NCBI GenBank assembly: GCA_002483765.1
Contig: DLIO01000112.1
Span: 1 to 25,252, forward strand
Source: Lentisphaeria bacterium UBA7640
GTDB taxonomy: Bacteria; Verrucomicrobiota; Lentisphaeria; Victivallales; Victivallaceae
Direction of reading: 5' to 3'
DNA length: 25,252 nt
Both the position numbers and the translations under genes were made by a program. The notes under the pieces were generated by a model. It made no database searches, was not told the DNA's origin, and worked only from the letters and a program-made list of their open reading frames with translations. Every line of letters starts with the position of its first letter. Within the stretch, counting starts at the first letter, position 1. Positions 14,204 through 22,350 of this stretch are shown here, in pieces.

Positions 14204-15775
14204 TCACGCTTCTAGAGTAAAAATTGTTTCATTCATCCCGCAATAACTACTACGAGAAATACCCGAAGTTATATCGCGCATAATTTTAAGACCACGACCT
14301 GATGAGGCCTGGAATGACGAGTCATCTTCATCAGTGTCAATTTGCTCACCAGCCTCCTGTCGACAACGCTTGCCACGGTCAACACCACGAATCAATATTT
14401 TATCATTGCTCTGCTCCATGCTGACCCAAATATGTTGTTTAGAGTCTTTGCGCTCCATTCCGTGAAGTATGATATTATTTAAATATTCATGGAGTAGCAA
14501 TTCAATTTTGACCGCAACTTTCGGATCGCTGATCTTCTGGGAGAAAGTCACAGCTGCTTTGCCAACTTCATTAAGTTGTGGTGGAATCAAAAGTTCAAAC
14601 AGATTAGGATTATTGATCCGTTTTTCAAGTGCAACGATACAGATATCATCTGACAGTTGTTCATATCCCATCTGCATTATCGCATTTACCAAGCGGTGCG
14701 GAAAGGTGACAGCATCGGCGCTACCAGCAAGTGAACCAATAATTTCCGCAAGCTCGCTAGGGTCTAAAGATATTCCATCTTGATTACAAGCATCAAAAAG
14801 TCCATCAGTAACCCCAACGATCAATGCGTCATCGGGAAAATTAAATTCAATACTGTCCTCTAAACGGTAGTTGGTTTGAGAAAACCAGCCTGTAGGAATT
14901 CCACCCTTTTCATAGTTTTCTGAATTAATGATCTCTCCGGTAGCAGAAGAACAAACAAACAATCCCGGATGACCAGCGCTTTGCATATGAATATGGTTCG
15001 TAGAAAAGTCGATTATCGCCACCGAACAAGTCATATATGATGCCCCTTCTAGTTCATTGCAAAAAAACTTGTTGATTTCATTGAGAAATTCATGCGGGGC
15101 AAGCTTTTTTTCATGCGCTGTGACTTTGATAAAAGATTGAACTGCCATCATATAGAGCGCTGCCGAGATTCCATGTCCAGCAATATCCCCGATGAGTAAT
15201 AAATATTTTTCATCTTCAAGCTGAAAAAACTCATAGATATCGCCAGAAACCTGTGATTGCGGCAAATAAAGTGATGAGGTCACAGTATAGGAATCTATCA
15301 TACACCAAGGCGGTAATAAAATTCGCTGTACATCTCCTGCCAATGCCAACTCTGATTCCATACGGCTAGAATTGGAACTCAACTGCTTTTGTCTCAAGTA
15401 AATATTGATTACATATTCTATCTTCTCTTGAAGTTCCTTTTTACTAAAGGATTTTTTCATGTAATATGTGAATGGATCCCAAGATATTTCATTCAACAAT
15501 GTAGACTTTGAGTCATCAATCATTGCGGTAAGGAAGATAATAGGCTTATTTTTTGAGATTTTACGTAACAACCTTCTAAGTTCAAAGCCATCAATACCAG
15601 GCATAATAATATCAAGCAGAATAATATCGAAAAATTCATTTTTAAATGCTTGAAGGGCTTCAACTGCGTTTGTGAATCCTATAACCTCATATGTAGTTTT
15701 GGGAAGGCAACTAGTAATCAGTTTGAGGTTAAATTTCTCATCGTCAACCGCCAATATTTTTATTTTTTCAGACAT
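14204..15775 (-). CDS. Response regulator with PP2C (SpoIIE/RsbU) phosphatase and RsbW-like HATPase domains (HsbR-like)
   Basis: The 523 residues form three domains. The receiver (1-125) has Asp11/Asp12, phospho-acceptor Asp55 in LLDIIMPG, Thr83 and Lys107/108. The SpoIIE-type PP2C domain (about 140-385) shows its metal ligands in VSGDI (Asp179), IGDIAGHG (Asp197), VTDGLFD (Asp324) and SDDICIV. The C-terminal GHKL kinase domain (about 400-523) has the N-box HEYLNN (Glu430, Asn433/434), a degenerate D-x-G box (DRGKR) and the G2 box SGRGLKIM. Such proteins both dephosphorylate and phosphorylate a STAS antagonist, with the balance set by phosphorylation of the receiver. This is the architecture of HsbR. 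The STAS protein at 1800-2147, with Ser58, is the obvious candidate substrate. GGAG lies 5 bases before the ATG. Confidence 0.92.
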   Translation of the reverse strand: MSEKIKILAVDDEKFNLKLITSCLPKTTYEVIGFTNAVEALQAFKNEFFDIILLDIIMPGIDGFELRRLLRKISKNKPIIFLTAMIDDSKSTLLNEISWDPFTYYMKKSFSKKELQEKIEYVINIYLRQKQLSSNSSRMESELALAGDVQRILLPPWCMIDSYTVTSSLYLPQSQVSGDIYEFFQLEDEKYLLLIGDIAGHGISAALYMMAVQSFIKVTAHEKKLAPHEFLNEINKFFCNELEGASYMTCSVAIIDFSTNHIHMQSAGHPGLFVCSSATGEIINSENYEKGGIPTGWFSQTNYRLEDSIEFNFPDDALIVGVTDGLFDACNQDGISLDPSELAEIIGSLAGSADAVTFPHRLVNAIMQMGYEQLSDDICIVALEKRINNPNLFELLIPPQLNEVGKAAVTFSQKISDPKVAVKIELLLHEYLNNIILHGMERKDSKQHIWVSMEQSNDKILIRGVDRGKRCRQEAGEQIDTDEDDSSFQASSGRGLKIMRDITSGISRSSYCGMNETIFTLEA

Positions 15776-15793
15776 TTACGCTCCGTTAATAAT

Positions 15794-15857
15794 CATGTTA
15801 GCAGTTCTAAATTTAATACAATAGCAGACCACAAAACCAACAAACAGACATGTTAGC
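15794..15857. promoter_or_regulatory. Pair of 9-base direct repeats between the cmk fusion and regulator genes
   Basis: CATGTTAGC occurs at 15794-15802 and 15849-15857, with 46 bases between the copies. The second copy overlaps the stop codon of the cmk fusion. The interval includes the likely promoter region of the regulator gene, although no convincing -35/-10 pair is visible. It may be an operator pair or chance. Confidence 0.25.
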
Positions 15858-16911
15858 GAATCACCGGACACACTTGAGCAAGCGCAGGAGGAATCCGACA
15901 AGGACGACCTTCACTGTTGACACAAGCGAGAGTTACGCTGCCACTAACTAGAAGTTGGTCATCGCGAAGAACCTCTGTTTTAATCACCAAACGTGAACCT
16001 CGCGATTCTGAAACCATGCTCCTAAAAGTTAACAAATCATCATAATGAGCGGGCGATGAATAACGACAATTCACCTCGAAAACTGGTAGTCCAAATCCGC
16101 TTTTTTCAAGTTGACTATATGGCAATCCAGCATCCCGAAGCATTTCAGTGCGACTACGTTCAAAGTATTCCAAGTAATTAGCGTAGTAAACCACACCCAT
16201 CTGGTCAGTATCAGCGTAAGGGACCCGATAGTAACTGTAGTGATACCGCATATTATCCAAGATTTTCTCAACGACCTGCTGAATTTCCAATCCATCTGAG
16301 TCGATCCTCACGGCATCTTCAGCCTGTTTGAGTGGAGCAATAGCACGCGTGGAATCCTGTAAATCGCGCTTTGCGATCTCTTTCGCAACTGATTCGACAG
16401 TAGCTCCATCACAAATTTCGCCACTTTGATTAAGGCGACGACGCGCGCGCTCTTCTGGTGAAGCTGTTAAAAAAAACTTATAGCGGGCGTCAGGGAAAAT
16501 CACCGTTCCGATATCACGCCCTTCCATTGCCACCATTCCTGAATCAGCAAAATTACGCTGAAGTGTAAGCAACCATTCGCGTACTGCGGGAACGGCTGAA
16601 AGTGGACTAGAAAGAGTAGCAATTTCTGCTGTACGGAGTTCTGCTCCAGGAAATTCTCCGTTGACCCGGAGCTCATAATCGCCTTCAGGCGAAGGGATAT
16701 ATTCCAATGTCATTTTTTTCAGTAATGGAATCAAAGTGAGATCATTGAAGTCATCTTCCTTGAGACCATTTTTAATGGCAAACCAAGTCACCGCTCGATA
16801 TAAATTACCGGTATTGATATATGGAATATTCAAATGCTGTGCAATCGCACTAGCAATAGTACTTTTCCCAGAAGCAGCCGGGCCATCAATTGCTATTACC
16901 GGTTTTTTCAT
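15853..16911 (-). CDS. cmk: Cytidylate kinase fused to a YbgC-type hotdog thioesterase
   Basis: The 352 residues make up two complete enzymes. Residues 1-220 are CMP kinase: IAIDGPAASGKSTIA with the P-loop at 9-18, NTGNLYRAVTW, MEGRDIGTVIFPDA (130s) and a LID with SPEERARRRL. Residues 221-352 begin at an internal Met (MRYHYSYYRVPYADTDQMGV). They carry the 4-hydroxybenzoyl-CoA/YbgC signature VVYYANYLEYFERSRTEMLR with the catalytic Asp at 236. Cmk phosphorylates CMP/dCMP; YbgC-type enzymes hydrolyse acyl-CoA. The reading frame is uninterrupted across the junction, so this is a true fusion or a read-through product. A weak GGA precedes codon 221, so separate internal initiation cannot be excluded. 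The gene starts 12 bases after secY, in the place where adk/map usually follow, and is probably co-transcribed with the ribosomal genes. Confidence 0.9.
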   Translation of the reverse strand: MKKPVIAIDGPAASGKSTIASAIAQHLNIPYINTGNLYRAVTWFAIKNGLKEDDFNDLTLIPLLKKMTLEYIPSPEGDYELRVNGEFPGAELRTAEIATLSSPLSAVPAVREWLLTLQRNFADSGMVAMEGRDIGTVIFPDARYKFFLTASPEERARRRLNQSGEICDGATVESVAKEIAKRDLQDSTRAIAPLKQAEDAVRIDSDGLEIQQVVEKILDNMRYHYSYYRVPYADTDQMGVVYYANYLEYFERSRTEMLRDAGLPYSQLEKSGFGLPVFEVNCRYSSPAHYDDLLTFRSMVSESRGSRLVIKTEVLRDDQLLVSGSVTLACVNSEGRPCRIPPALAQVCPVIR

Positions 16912-16923
16912 ATTTATCCGAGC

Positions 16924-18291
16924 TTAGTTACCGCCACGTCGTCCACGCAGGCGTCCATTCTTCAAGAAACCATCATAATTGCGCATTGTCAGGTGTGACT
17001 CTAATTGTGTCAGCGTATCAAGCACGACACCAACCATAATCAGTAGACTAGTACCGCCAAAAAACGAAGCGACCATCATTGGAACTTTAAAGCTGTTAGT
17101 CAAAATCATTGGGAATATTGCCAAAGCCATTAAAAACAGTGCTCCAGCAAAAGTGATTCGTGACATTGAATGATCAAGAAACTCCGCAGTCGGCTGTCCC
17201 GGACGAATCCCTGGAATATAAGCGCCCTCTTTTTTGAGATTTTCAGAAATTTGAATCGGATTAAATTGATTAGCAACCCAAAAATATGTAAATCCTAATA
17301 TCAGAATACCGTAAGTCATCATATATTGCGCAGATCCGTAGACAAACATCTGAACAATAAAACCTGGAGCATTATGCCAAAAACGTAGTGCCATGCCTGG
17401 GATTGAAAGCAAAGCGCCAGCAAAAATAATCGGCATAACACCAGCAAAATTTACTTTTAACGGCATATAAGTACTGCCTCCATGAACTTGACTGCCAACA
17501 CTTTTACGCACCATTTGGATTGGAATCCGGCGCATACCTTGAGAAAGCATAATCGTCGCAGCAGTAACCGCAGCAAACACGATCAATAAAATCAGTAGTT
17601 GAACTGGACGGAAATTTGCCCCAGAAGTAGTCTGTTCATTGAGCGACATTTGGATCAACGACCATAATGCCTGTGGTAGTCGGGCAATAATGTTGATAGT
17701 AATAATCAATGAAACCCCGTTACCAATACCACGTTCGGTAATCTGTTCACCAAGCCAAGTCAATACCATAGTGGCACAAGTTAATACCACCACAGTCATA
17801 ATAATGAACATAGTTTGATTGCCGACGATCAACGGTGATTCTGGAGAGGGCATACCAAGGCGGCTCGGGTTGAGCATCGCCACCGCAGCCATAGTGCCTT
17901 GAAAAAAGCAAACTAAAAGAGTAAGATAACGAGTATATTGTGAAATTTTCTGACGTCCCGAGTCGCCTTCGCGCTGGAGTTTCTCCAGCGTTGGGACGGT
18001 CGGTGTCAGAAGTTGCATAATAATTGATGCCGTAATGTAAGGCATAATACCGAGAGTGGCAACTGCAAAATTTTGCAATGCCCCTCCACTGAAAATGTCA
18101 AACATTTCCATCAACTGTCCGCTTTTCCCGCTCTCCGTCAATCCGGCAACATAAGCCTTAAGTGCTCTGGGATCTACGCCAGGGCACGGAATGTTAGCGG
18201 CAAAGCGGGTAATGACGACAATTCCGGCAGTGAACAGCAACTTTGCGCGCAGTTCCTTAATTTTCAGCATATTTACAAATGCAGCAAACAT
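16924..18291 (-). CDS. secY: Protein translocase subunit SecY
   Basis: SecY is the channel of the Sec translocon in the inner membrane. The protein has 455 residues from ATG 18291 and shows ten hydrophobic segments. Hallmarks include RFAANIPCPGVDP near the N-terminus, the plug-region sequence SGGALQNFAVATLGIMPYITASI, GERGIGNGVSLII-type cytoplasmic loop residues (ITERGIGNGVSL) and KKEGAYIPGIRPG before helix 9. I chose ATG at 18291, with AGGA 10 bases upstream. The longer frame would use a TTG at 18333 inside rplO, whose stop is at 18318. The gene closes the ribosomal block as in most bacteria. Confidence 0.96.
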   Translation of the reverse strand: MFAAFVNMLKIKELRAKLLFTAGIVVITRFAANIPCPGVDPRALKAYVAGLTESGKSGQLMEMFDIFSGGALQNFAVATLGIMPYITASIIMQLLTPTVPTLEKLQREGDSGRQKISQYTRYLTLLVCFFQGTMAAVAMLNPSRLGMPSPESPLIVGNQTMFIIMTVVVLTCATMVLTWLGEQITERGIGNGVSLIITINIIARLPQALWSLIQMSLNEQTTSGANFRPVQLLILLIVFAAVTAATIMLSQGMRRIPIQMVRKSVGSQVHGGSTYMPLKVNFAGVMPIIFAGALLSIPGMALRFWHNAPGFIVQMFVYGSAQYMMTYGILILGFTYFWVANQFNPIQISENLKKEGAYIPGIRPGQPTAEFLDHSMSRITFAGALFLMALAIFPMILTNSFKVPMMVASFFGGTSLLIMVGVVLDTLTQLESHLTMRNYDGFLKNGRLRGRRGGN

Positions 18292-18317
18292 ATACCCGTT
18301 ATCCTTAGGTTTGGTGA

Positions 18318-18761
18318 TTAAACGATTTCGCAAACTCCGCCAATGCTTTCGATCTTCTCTTTAGCACTCGCGGAAAATTTATTTGCCTTTACGGTTAATT
18401 TTTTGGTCAAATCGCCATTGGCGAGAATCTTGAGCAAAACTTTTTTAGTCGGAAGCAATGCTTTAGCGCGAAGCGCTACTTCATCAACAACATCGCCGTC
18501 GTTGAAATTCGCCTCCAATACTGAAGTATTGACTAAGTTATATTCAACTCGGTCAAAGCTCTTGAAACCACGTTTCGGCAAACGCCGAAAGAATGGGATC
18601 TGGCCACCTTCAAAATAAGGACGATTTTTGAAGCCAGCACGTGAGCCGGCCCCTTTTTCGCCACGGCCAGAGGTACGCCCCCAGCCAGAGCTATCGCCAC
18701 GACCAACGCGATGACGAACCTTACGGCTGCCCGGCGTTGGTGAAAGATTATGTAATTTCAT
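18318..18761 (-). CDS. rplO: 50S ribosomal protein L15
   Basis: The 147 residues match the family's usual length. The Gly/Arg-rich N-terminus (HRVGRGDSSGWGRTSGRGEKG region, residues 17-37) and GGQIPFFRRLPKRGF are diagnostic for L15, a late-assembly protein of the large subunit. It starts 21 bases after rpsE: no rpmD (L30) is present between them, unlike in Escherichia coli or Bacillus. Confidence 0.97.
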   Translation of the reverse strand: MKLHNLSPTPGSRKVRHRVGRGDSSGWGRTSGRGEKGAGSRAGFKNRPYFEGGQIPFFRRLPKRGFKSFDRVEYNLVNTSVLEANFNDGDVVDEVALRAKALLPTKKVLLKILANGDLTKKLTVKANKFSASAKEKIESIGGVCEIV

Positions 18762-18782
18762 ATTATCTATCCTGTGATTTTT

Positions 18783-19286
18783 TTATTTGCTAATGCCACG
18801 CTTAGCCATAATTTGATCGCGCGATGTCAGCGCTTCAATGGCTTTAAACGTTGCTTTTGCTACGTTAAGTGGATTATTTGAACCCAGTGATTTCGCCAGC
18901 ACGTCATGAATGCCGCCTAGTTCCAAAATAGAACGAATAGCGCCGCCAGCAATTAAGCCAGTACCGGTAGAAGCCGGACGCAGCAGGATTTTAGCCCCGC
19001 CGAATCTAGTTTCAACATCATGTGGAATGGTCACACCATTCATTGGAATGTCCAGCACACTTTTACGAGCTATTTCTCCACCTTTACGGATCGCATCTGC
19101 TACTTCATTAGCTTTTCCATAGCCATAGCCAACTTTACCGTTACGATTACCGACTACCACCAAAGCACCGAAGCTAAAGTTACGGCCGCCTTTGACGACT
19201 TTACTGCAACGGTTAATACTGATGATAGTTTCCTCGTATTCGTGGCTTACCACTTCGTCATTTTTGAATTCATCTCTTCTTGCCAT
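18783..19286 (-). CDS. rpsE: 30S ribosomal protein S5
   Basis: The protein has 167 residues. The N-terminal double-stranded-RNA-binding fold is visible as INRCSKVVKGGRNFSFGALV, then GNRNGKVGYGYGKANEV; the C-terminal fold follows with ASTGTGLIAGGAIR. S5 sits at the decoding-fidelity region of the small subunit. It begins 10 bases after rplR. Confidence 0.97.
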   Translation of the reverse strand: MARRDEFKNDEVVSHEYEETIISINRCSKVVKGGRNFSFGALVVVGNRNGKVGYGYGKANEVADAIRKGGEIARKSVLDIPMNGVTIPHDVETRFGGAKILLRPASTGTGLIAGGAIRSILELGGIHDVLAKSLGSNNPLNVAKATFKAIEALTSRDQIMAKRGISK

Positions 19287-19296
19287 GATTCAGCTC

Positions 19297-19659
19297 CTAA
19301 AACTTGAGTCCGTTTTCTCTGGCGGCATCTGCAATAGCTTTTACACGACCATGAAATTTAAAACCGGAACGGTCAAACACCACATTATTGATGTTAGCCG
19401 CTACTGCTTTTTCTGCCGCCATTTTACCAAGTACCTGAGCACCAGCTAAATTAGGAAGAATATTTTGTTCTTTGAATTGTTTATCAAGCGTTGAGGTCGT
19501 CGCCAAAGTTACACCGTTCTCATCATCAATAAATTGCAAATAAATATTTTTTGCAGTGATACTGACACAGAAACGCGGACATGCCGCAGTTCCTGTAATC
19601 TTTGAACGGATACGCAGGTGACGCCTGTTACGCTGTTCTTGTCTTGTTCTTATCGTCAT
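19297..19659 (-). CDS. rplR: 50S ribosomal protein L18
   Basis: The 120 residues match the usual length. A basic N-terminus (RTRQEQRNRRHLRIRSKITG) is followed by PRFCVSITAKNIYLQFIDD and the C-terminal RSGFKFHGRVKAIADAAREN. L18 binds 5S rRNA together with L5 in the central protuberance. It starts 14 bases after rplF. Confidence 0.97.
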   Translation of the reverse strand: MTIRTRQEQRNRRHLRIRSKITGTAACPRFCVSITAKNIYLQFIDDENGVTLATTSTLDKQFKEQNILPNLAGAQVLGKMAAEKAVAANINNVVFDRSGFKFHGRVKAIADAARENGLKF

Positions 19660-19673
19660 GATTTATCTCCAAA

Positions 19674-20204
19674 TTATCCGACAGATTTGCCTTCTTTCAG
19701 CGTGATTTTTTCATCAGAGTAACGAATTCCCTTACCTTTATATGGTTCGGGTTTACGGAAACGTCTAATGATGGCGGCAACTTCGCCCACGGCCTGCTTA
19801 TCAGCACCTTCAATCGTAATGTTGGCATCCTTCACCGTGACTTTGACGCTCTTTGGAACCTCAAATTCAATTGGATGAGAATAGCCAAGGCTCAATGTCA
19901 ACTTTGAACCGGCCAAAGCGGCACGATATCCTACTCCGACAATAGTGAGCTCTTTTTTAAAACCGTCAGTTAAGCCGATCATCATATTATTGATCAGGTT
20001 TCGCGTGAGTCCCTGCATAGCATTGGAAGCACGCGATTCGTCGTTGCGAACCACCCGAATCACATTATCTTTGACATCCACCGTTACATACGGCGGAATC
20101 TTCATGGAAAGCTTTTCTTTGCCTTCCACTGAAACGGTTCCGTCACCAACAATAACCTTGAGGTTTTGCGGTATCGCAACCGGTAATTTTCCTATACGAG
20201 ACAT
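19674..20204 (-). CDS. rplF: 50S ribosomal protein L6
   Basis: The protein has 176 residues: SRIGKLPVAIPQNLKV at the N-terminus, two tandem L6 folds, and the C-terminal signature KPEPYKGKGIRYSDE. L6 lies near the sarcin-ricin loop and the factor-binding site. It begins 25 bases after rpsH, the widest gap among the 30S/50S genes of this block apart from the rplO-secY gap. Confidence 0.97.
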   Translation of the reverse strand: MSRIGKLPVAIPQNLKVIVGDGTVSVEGKEKLSMKIPPYVTVDVKDNVIRVVRNDESRASNAMQGLTRNLINNMMIGLTDGFKKELTIVGVGYRAALAGSKLTLSLGYSHPIEFEVPKSVKVTVKDANITIEGADKQAVGEVAAIIRRFRKPEPYKGKGIRYSDEKITLKEGKSVG

Positions 20205-20229
20205 AATTTATATCCTTATGCGTAACAGG

Positions 20230-20625
20230 TTACCAAACATAGCAAAGAATCTCACCACCGACATTCTGCTTAGCGGCTTCTTGGCCGGCTAGAATGCCTT
20301 TAGGAGTAGACATAATTACGGTTCCAAGGCCATTTCTAACCCTTGGAATTTCTTTGCTACCGCAATAACTCCGGCAGGAAGGTTTACTGATTTTTTTCAG
20401 TCCTTCAATAACCGGCTTTCCTCTGTAATATTTCAACGTGACAATGAGCATCTTGCTCACACCTTCGCCGTCCGACTTAAAGCTGGTAATATAACCTTCT
20501 TCTTTCATTGTAGAAGCGATCTGCTCCTTCATGATAGAATGAGGAATTATAACTTCTTTGAGGGAAGCGGCGCCTGCATTTCTAATGCGGGTCAGCATAT
20601 CTGCGACTGGATCTTGAATATTCAT
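20230..20625 (-). CDS. rpsH: 30S ribosomal protein S8
   Basis: The 131 residues start with the typical DPVADMLTRIRNA and end with GLGTVIMSTPKGILAGQEA and a C-terminal Trp. S8 binds helix 21 of 16S rRNA. In Escherichia coli it also represses translation of the spc operon; whether that holds here is unknown. Confidence 0.97.
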   Translation of the reverse strand: MNIQDPVADMLTRIRNAGAASLKEVIIPHSIMKEQIASTMKEEGYITSFKSDGEGVSKMLIVTLKYYRGKPVIEGLKKISKPSCRSYCGSKEIPRVRNGLGTVIMSTPKGILAGQEAAKQNVGGEILCYVW

Positions 20626-20642
20626 TCTGCTTCTCTCCTTAA

Positions 20643-20828
20643 TTACCAGCTGGATTTGGTTACGCCGGGAATCTGACCATTTGAGGCCATTTCACGGAAA
20701 CATATACGACACAGCTTGAAACGACGGATAAACGCACGCGCTCTTCCGCAGCTCTGGCAACGACTATAGTTACGGGCTTTGAATTTACTGCCACGTTCAC
20801 TCTTTACAATTAAACATTTTTTTGCCAT
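20643..20828 (-). CDS. rpsN: 30S ribosomal protein S14, zinc-binding (type Z) form
   Basis: The protein has only 61 residues. Two CxxC pairs are present, Cys24/Cys27 and Cys40/Cys43 (RCQSCGRARAFIRRFKLCRI), which marks the short zinc-ribbon form rather than the roughly 100-residue zinc-free form of Enterobacteria. It binds the 16S 3' major domain. The gene lies between rplE and rpsH, the standard spc order. Confidence 0.97.
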   Translation of the reverse strand: MAKKCLIVKSERGSKFKARNYSRCQSCGRARAFIRRFKLCRICFREMASNGQIPGVTKSSW

Positions 20829-20841
20829 TCGACAACTCCTA

Positions 20842-21378
20842 TTATTCCGCGAACGGAATTTCCATCAAGGTAAGCAATTCTTTCGCTTCCTTGTCGTTTT
20901 TGGCGGTAGTCACAATTGTGACATTGAGCCCGAGCGGATACTTGAGTTTATCTTGGTCAATTTCAGTAAAAACTGAAATGTCCGAGATACCGGTATTATA
21001 GTTACCCGAGTGGTCAAAGCTTTTCTTCGAAATTCCGCGAAAGTCGCGAACTCGTGGAAGAGTAACGTGGACAAAACGATCTAAAAACTCATACATGCGG
21101 GAGCCGCGTAGAGTGACCATCACTCCAGTCTGCATCCCGATACGCAGTTTGAAATTAGAGACGTTTTTACGTGCTTTGGTAATCACTGGCTGTTGTCCAC
21201 AAATTGCTCCAATCTGCTTCCGTGCTTCCGAAAAAGCATCACGATCAGCAGTACTAGAGATACCGCTGCTAAGCACAATTTTAGTTAATTTGGGAACTTG
21301 CATATCGTTGGTAAAACCGAACTTTTCTCTCAAAGCTGGTTTCACCTCTTCATTATATTTTTTCTTCATATCTGGCAT
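20842..21378 (-). CDS. rplE: 50S ribosomal protein L5
   Basis: The protein has 178 residues. Recognisable blocks are KYNEEVKPALREKFGF, VTLRGSRMYEFLDRFVHVTL and PRVRDFRGISKKSFD. L5 binds 5S rRNA and contacts the P-site tRNA. Met4 is an alternative start. It begins 6 bases after rplX. Confidence 0.97.
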   Translation of the reverse strand: MPDMKKKYNEEVKPALREKFGFTNDMQVPKLTKIVLSSGISSTADRDAFSEARKQIGAICGQQPVITKARKNVSNFKLRIGMQTGVMVTLRGSRMYEFLDRFVHVTLPRVRDFRGISKKSFDHSGNYNTGISDISVFTEIDQDKLKYPLGLNVTIVTTAKNDKEAKELLTLMEIPFAE

Positions 21379-21384
21379 TGCTGT

Positions 21385-21678
21385 TTACTCCGCTTTAGTT
21401 TCCGTGGCAACCGGTTTAGCTTCTTTAGCAACCGGAGTCACATTAGAAACATGAACCGACACCGAGCGCTCAGTCATGCCGCCCTGGGGATTCGCGTTGG
21501 ATTTTTTTACCGTCTTTCTACCGAGCCGAGAACGTTTTTCAGCTGTCAGGTTGGCGAGTTCCAAAACCACACGATCTTTCTTCGGCAAAATTACCGAGAC
21601 TGTGGCTTCTTCGTTCTTCCAGTCACCGCTGTTTACAATAACTTTATCGCCTTTCTTCACATGATATTTTTTCTTCAT
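21385..21678 (-). CDS. rplX: 50S ribosomal protein L24
   Basis: The 97 residues carry an N-terminal KOW motif (HVKKGDKVIVNSGDWKNEEA). L24 is an early-assembly protein of the large subunit. The last 20 or so residues form a low-complexity tail rich in Ala, Lys and Val (VTPVAKEAKPVATETKAE) beyond the conserved fold. Its start overlaps the rplN stop by one base (TAATG). Confidence 0.95.
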   Translation of the reverse strand: MKKKYHVKKGDKVIVNSGDWKNEEATVSVILPKKDRVVLELANLTAEKRSRLGRKTVKKSNANPQGGMTERSVSVHVSNVTPVAKEAKPVATETKAE

Positions 21679-22043
21679 TACAAAACCTCCGGAGCAAGGG
21701 AAATTATTTTCATAAAATTCTTTTCCCGAAGTTCACGAGCCACTGGCCCGAAAATGCGAGTACCTACCGGATTATTGTCCTTGTCGATTAAAACTGCGGC
21801 ATTGTTGTCAAAACGCAAAACTGAACCGTCTTGACGACGGATCGGAGATTTGGTACGAACAACAACACACTTCACGACTTGGCCGCTTTTTGCGGTACCG
21901 TCTGGAAGCGCTTCTCTAACCGAGGCGGAAATAATATCACCGACACGTGCGTATTTACGCTTCTGCCCGAGAACTGTAATAGTAAAAACACGTTTTGCGC
22001 CTGAGTTGTCAGCAACATCAAGCTGTGATTGCATTTGAATCAT
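21678..22043 (-). CDS. rplN: 50S ribosomal protein L14
   Basis: The 121 residues are the family's usual length. MIQMQSQLDVADNSGAKRV and the later NNPVGTRIFGPVAREL are diagnostic. L14 is part of inter-subunit bridges and binds 23S rRNA. Its stop and the rplX start share one base. Confidence 0.98.
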   Translation of the reverse strand: MIQMQSQLDVADNSGAKRVFTITVLGQKRKYARVGDIISASVREALPDGTAKSGQVVKCVVVRTKSPIRRQDGSVLRFDNNAAVLIDKDNNPVGTRIFGPVARELREKNFMKIISLAPEVL

Positions 22044-22057
22044 TGTACTTGATCTCC

Positions 22058-22345
22058 TTAGTTGGCACGGCTGATAATTTCAACCAGACGCCAATTTTTA
22101 GTTTTGCTGAGTGGGCGGGTTTCGCTAATACGAACAGTGTCGCCTATTTTGGCGTCATTTTGTTCATCATGAGCTACGAACTTCTTACGTTTCTTGATCA
22201 CTTTTTTATACATCGGGTGAGCAGTACGACGTGACACAATCACGATAATCGTTTTATCTTGGGCGTCGCTGGAAACAACTCCAACACGCTCTTTGCGATT
22301 GCCGCGTTTATTTATATTTTCAACTTGTTCCATGATTATATCCAT
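22058..22345 (-). CDS. rpsQ: 30S ribosomal protein S17
   Basis: The protein has 95 residues, with the OB-fold sequence RKERVGVVSSDAQDKTIIV and GDTVRISETRPLSKTKNWRL near the end. S17 is a primary 16S rRNA-binding protein. Met5 (22333) is an alternative start; neither start has a strong ribosome-binding site, suggesting coupling to rpmC. Confidence 0.96.
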   Translation of the reverse strand: MDIIMEQVENINKRGNRKERVGVVSSDAQDKTIIVIVSRRTAHPMYKKVIKKRKKFVAHDEQNDAKIGDTVRISETRPLSKTKNWRLVEIISRAN

Positions 22346-22350
22346 TCATT

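Noticed and set aside
18292..18333. N-terminal extension of SecY from TTG 18333
   Set aside because: It would overlap rplO. The ATG at 18291 has a ribosome-binding site and the extension is not SecY-like.
21298..21834. Plus-strand ORF of 178 codons across rplE/rplX/rplN
   Set aside because: It lies opposite three certain ribosomal protein genes and its translation has no family resemblance.
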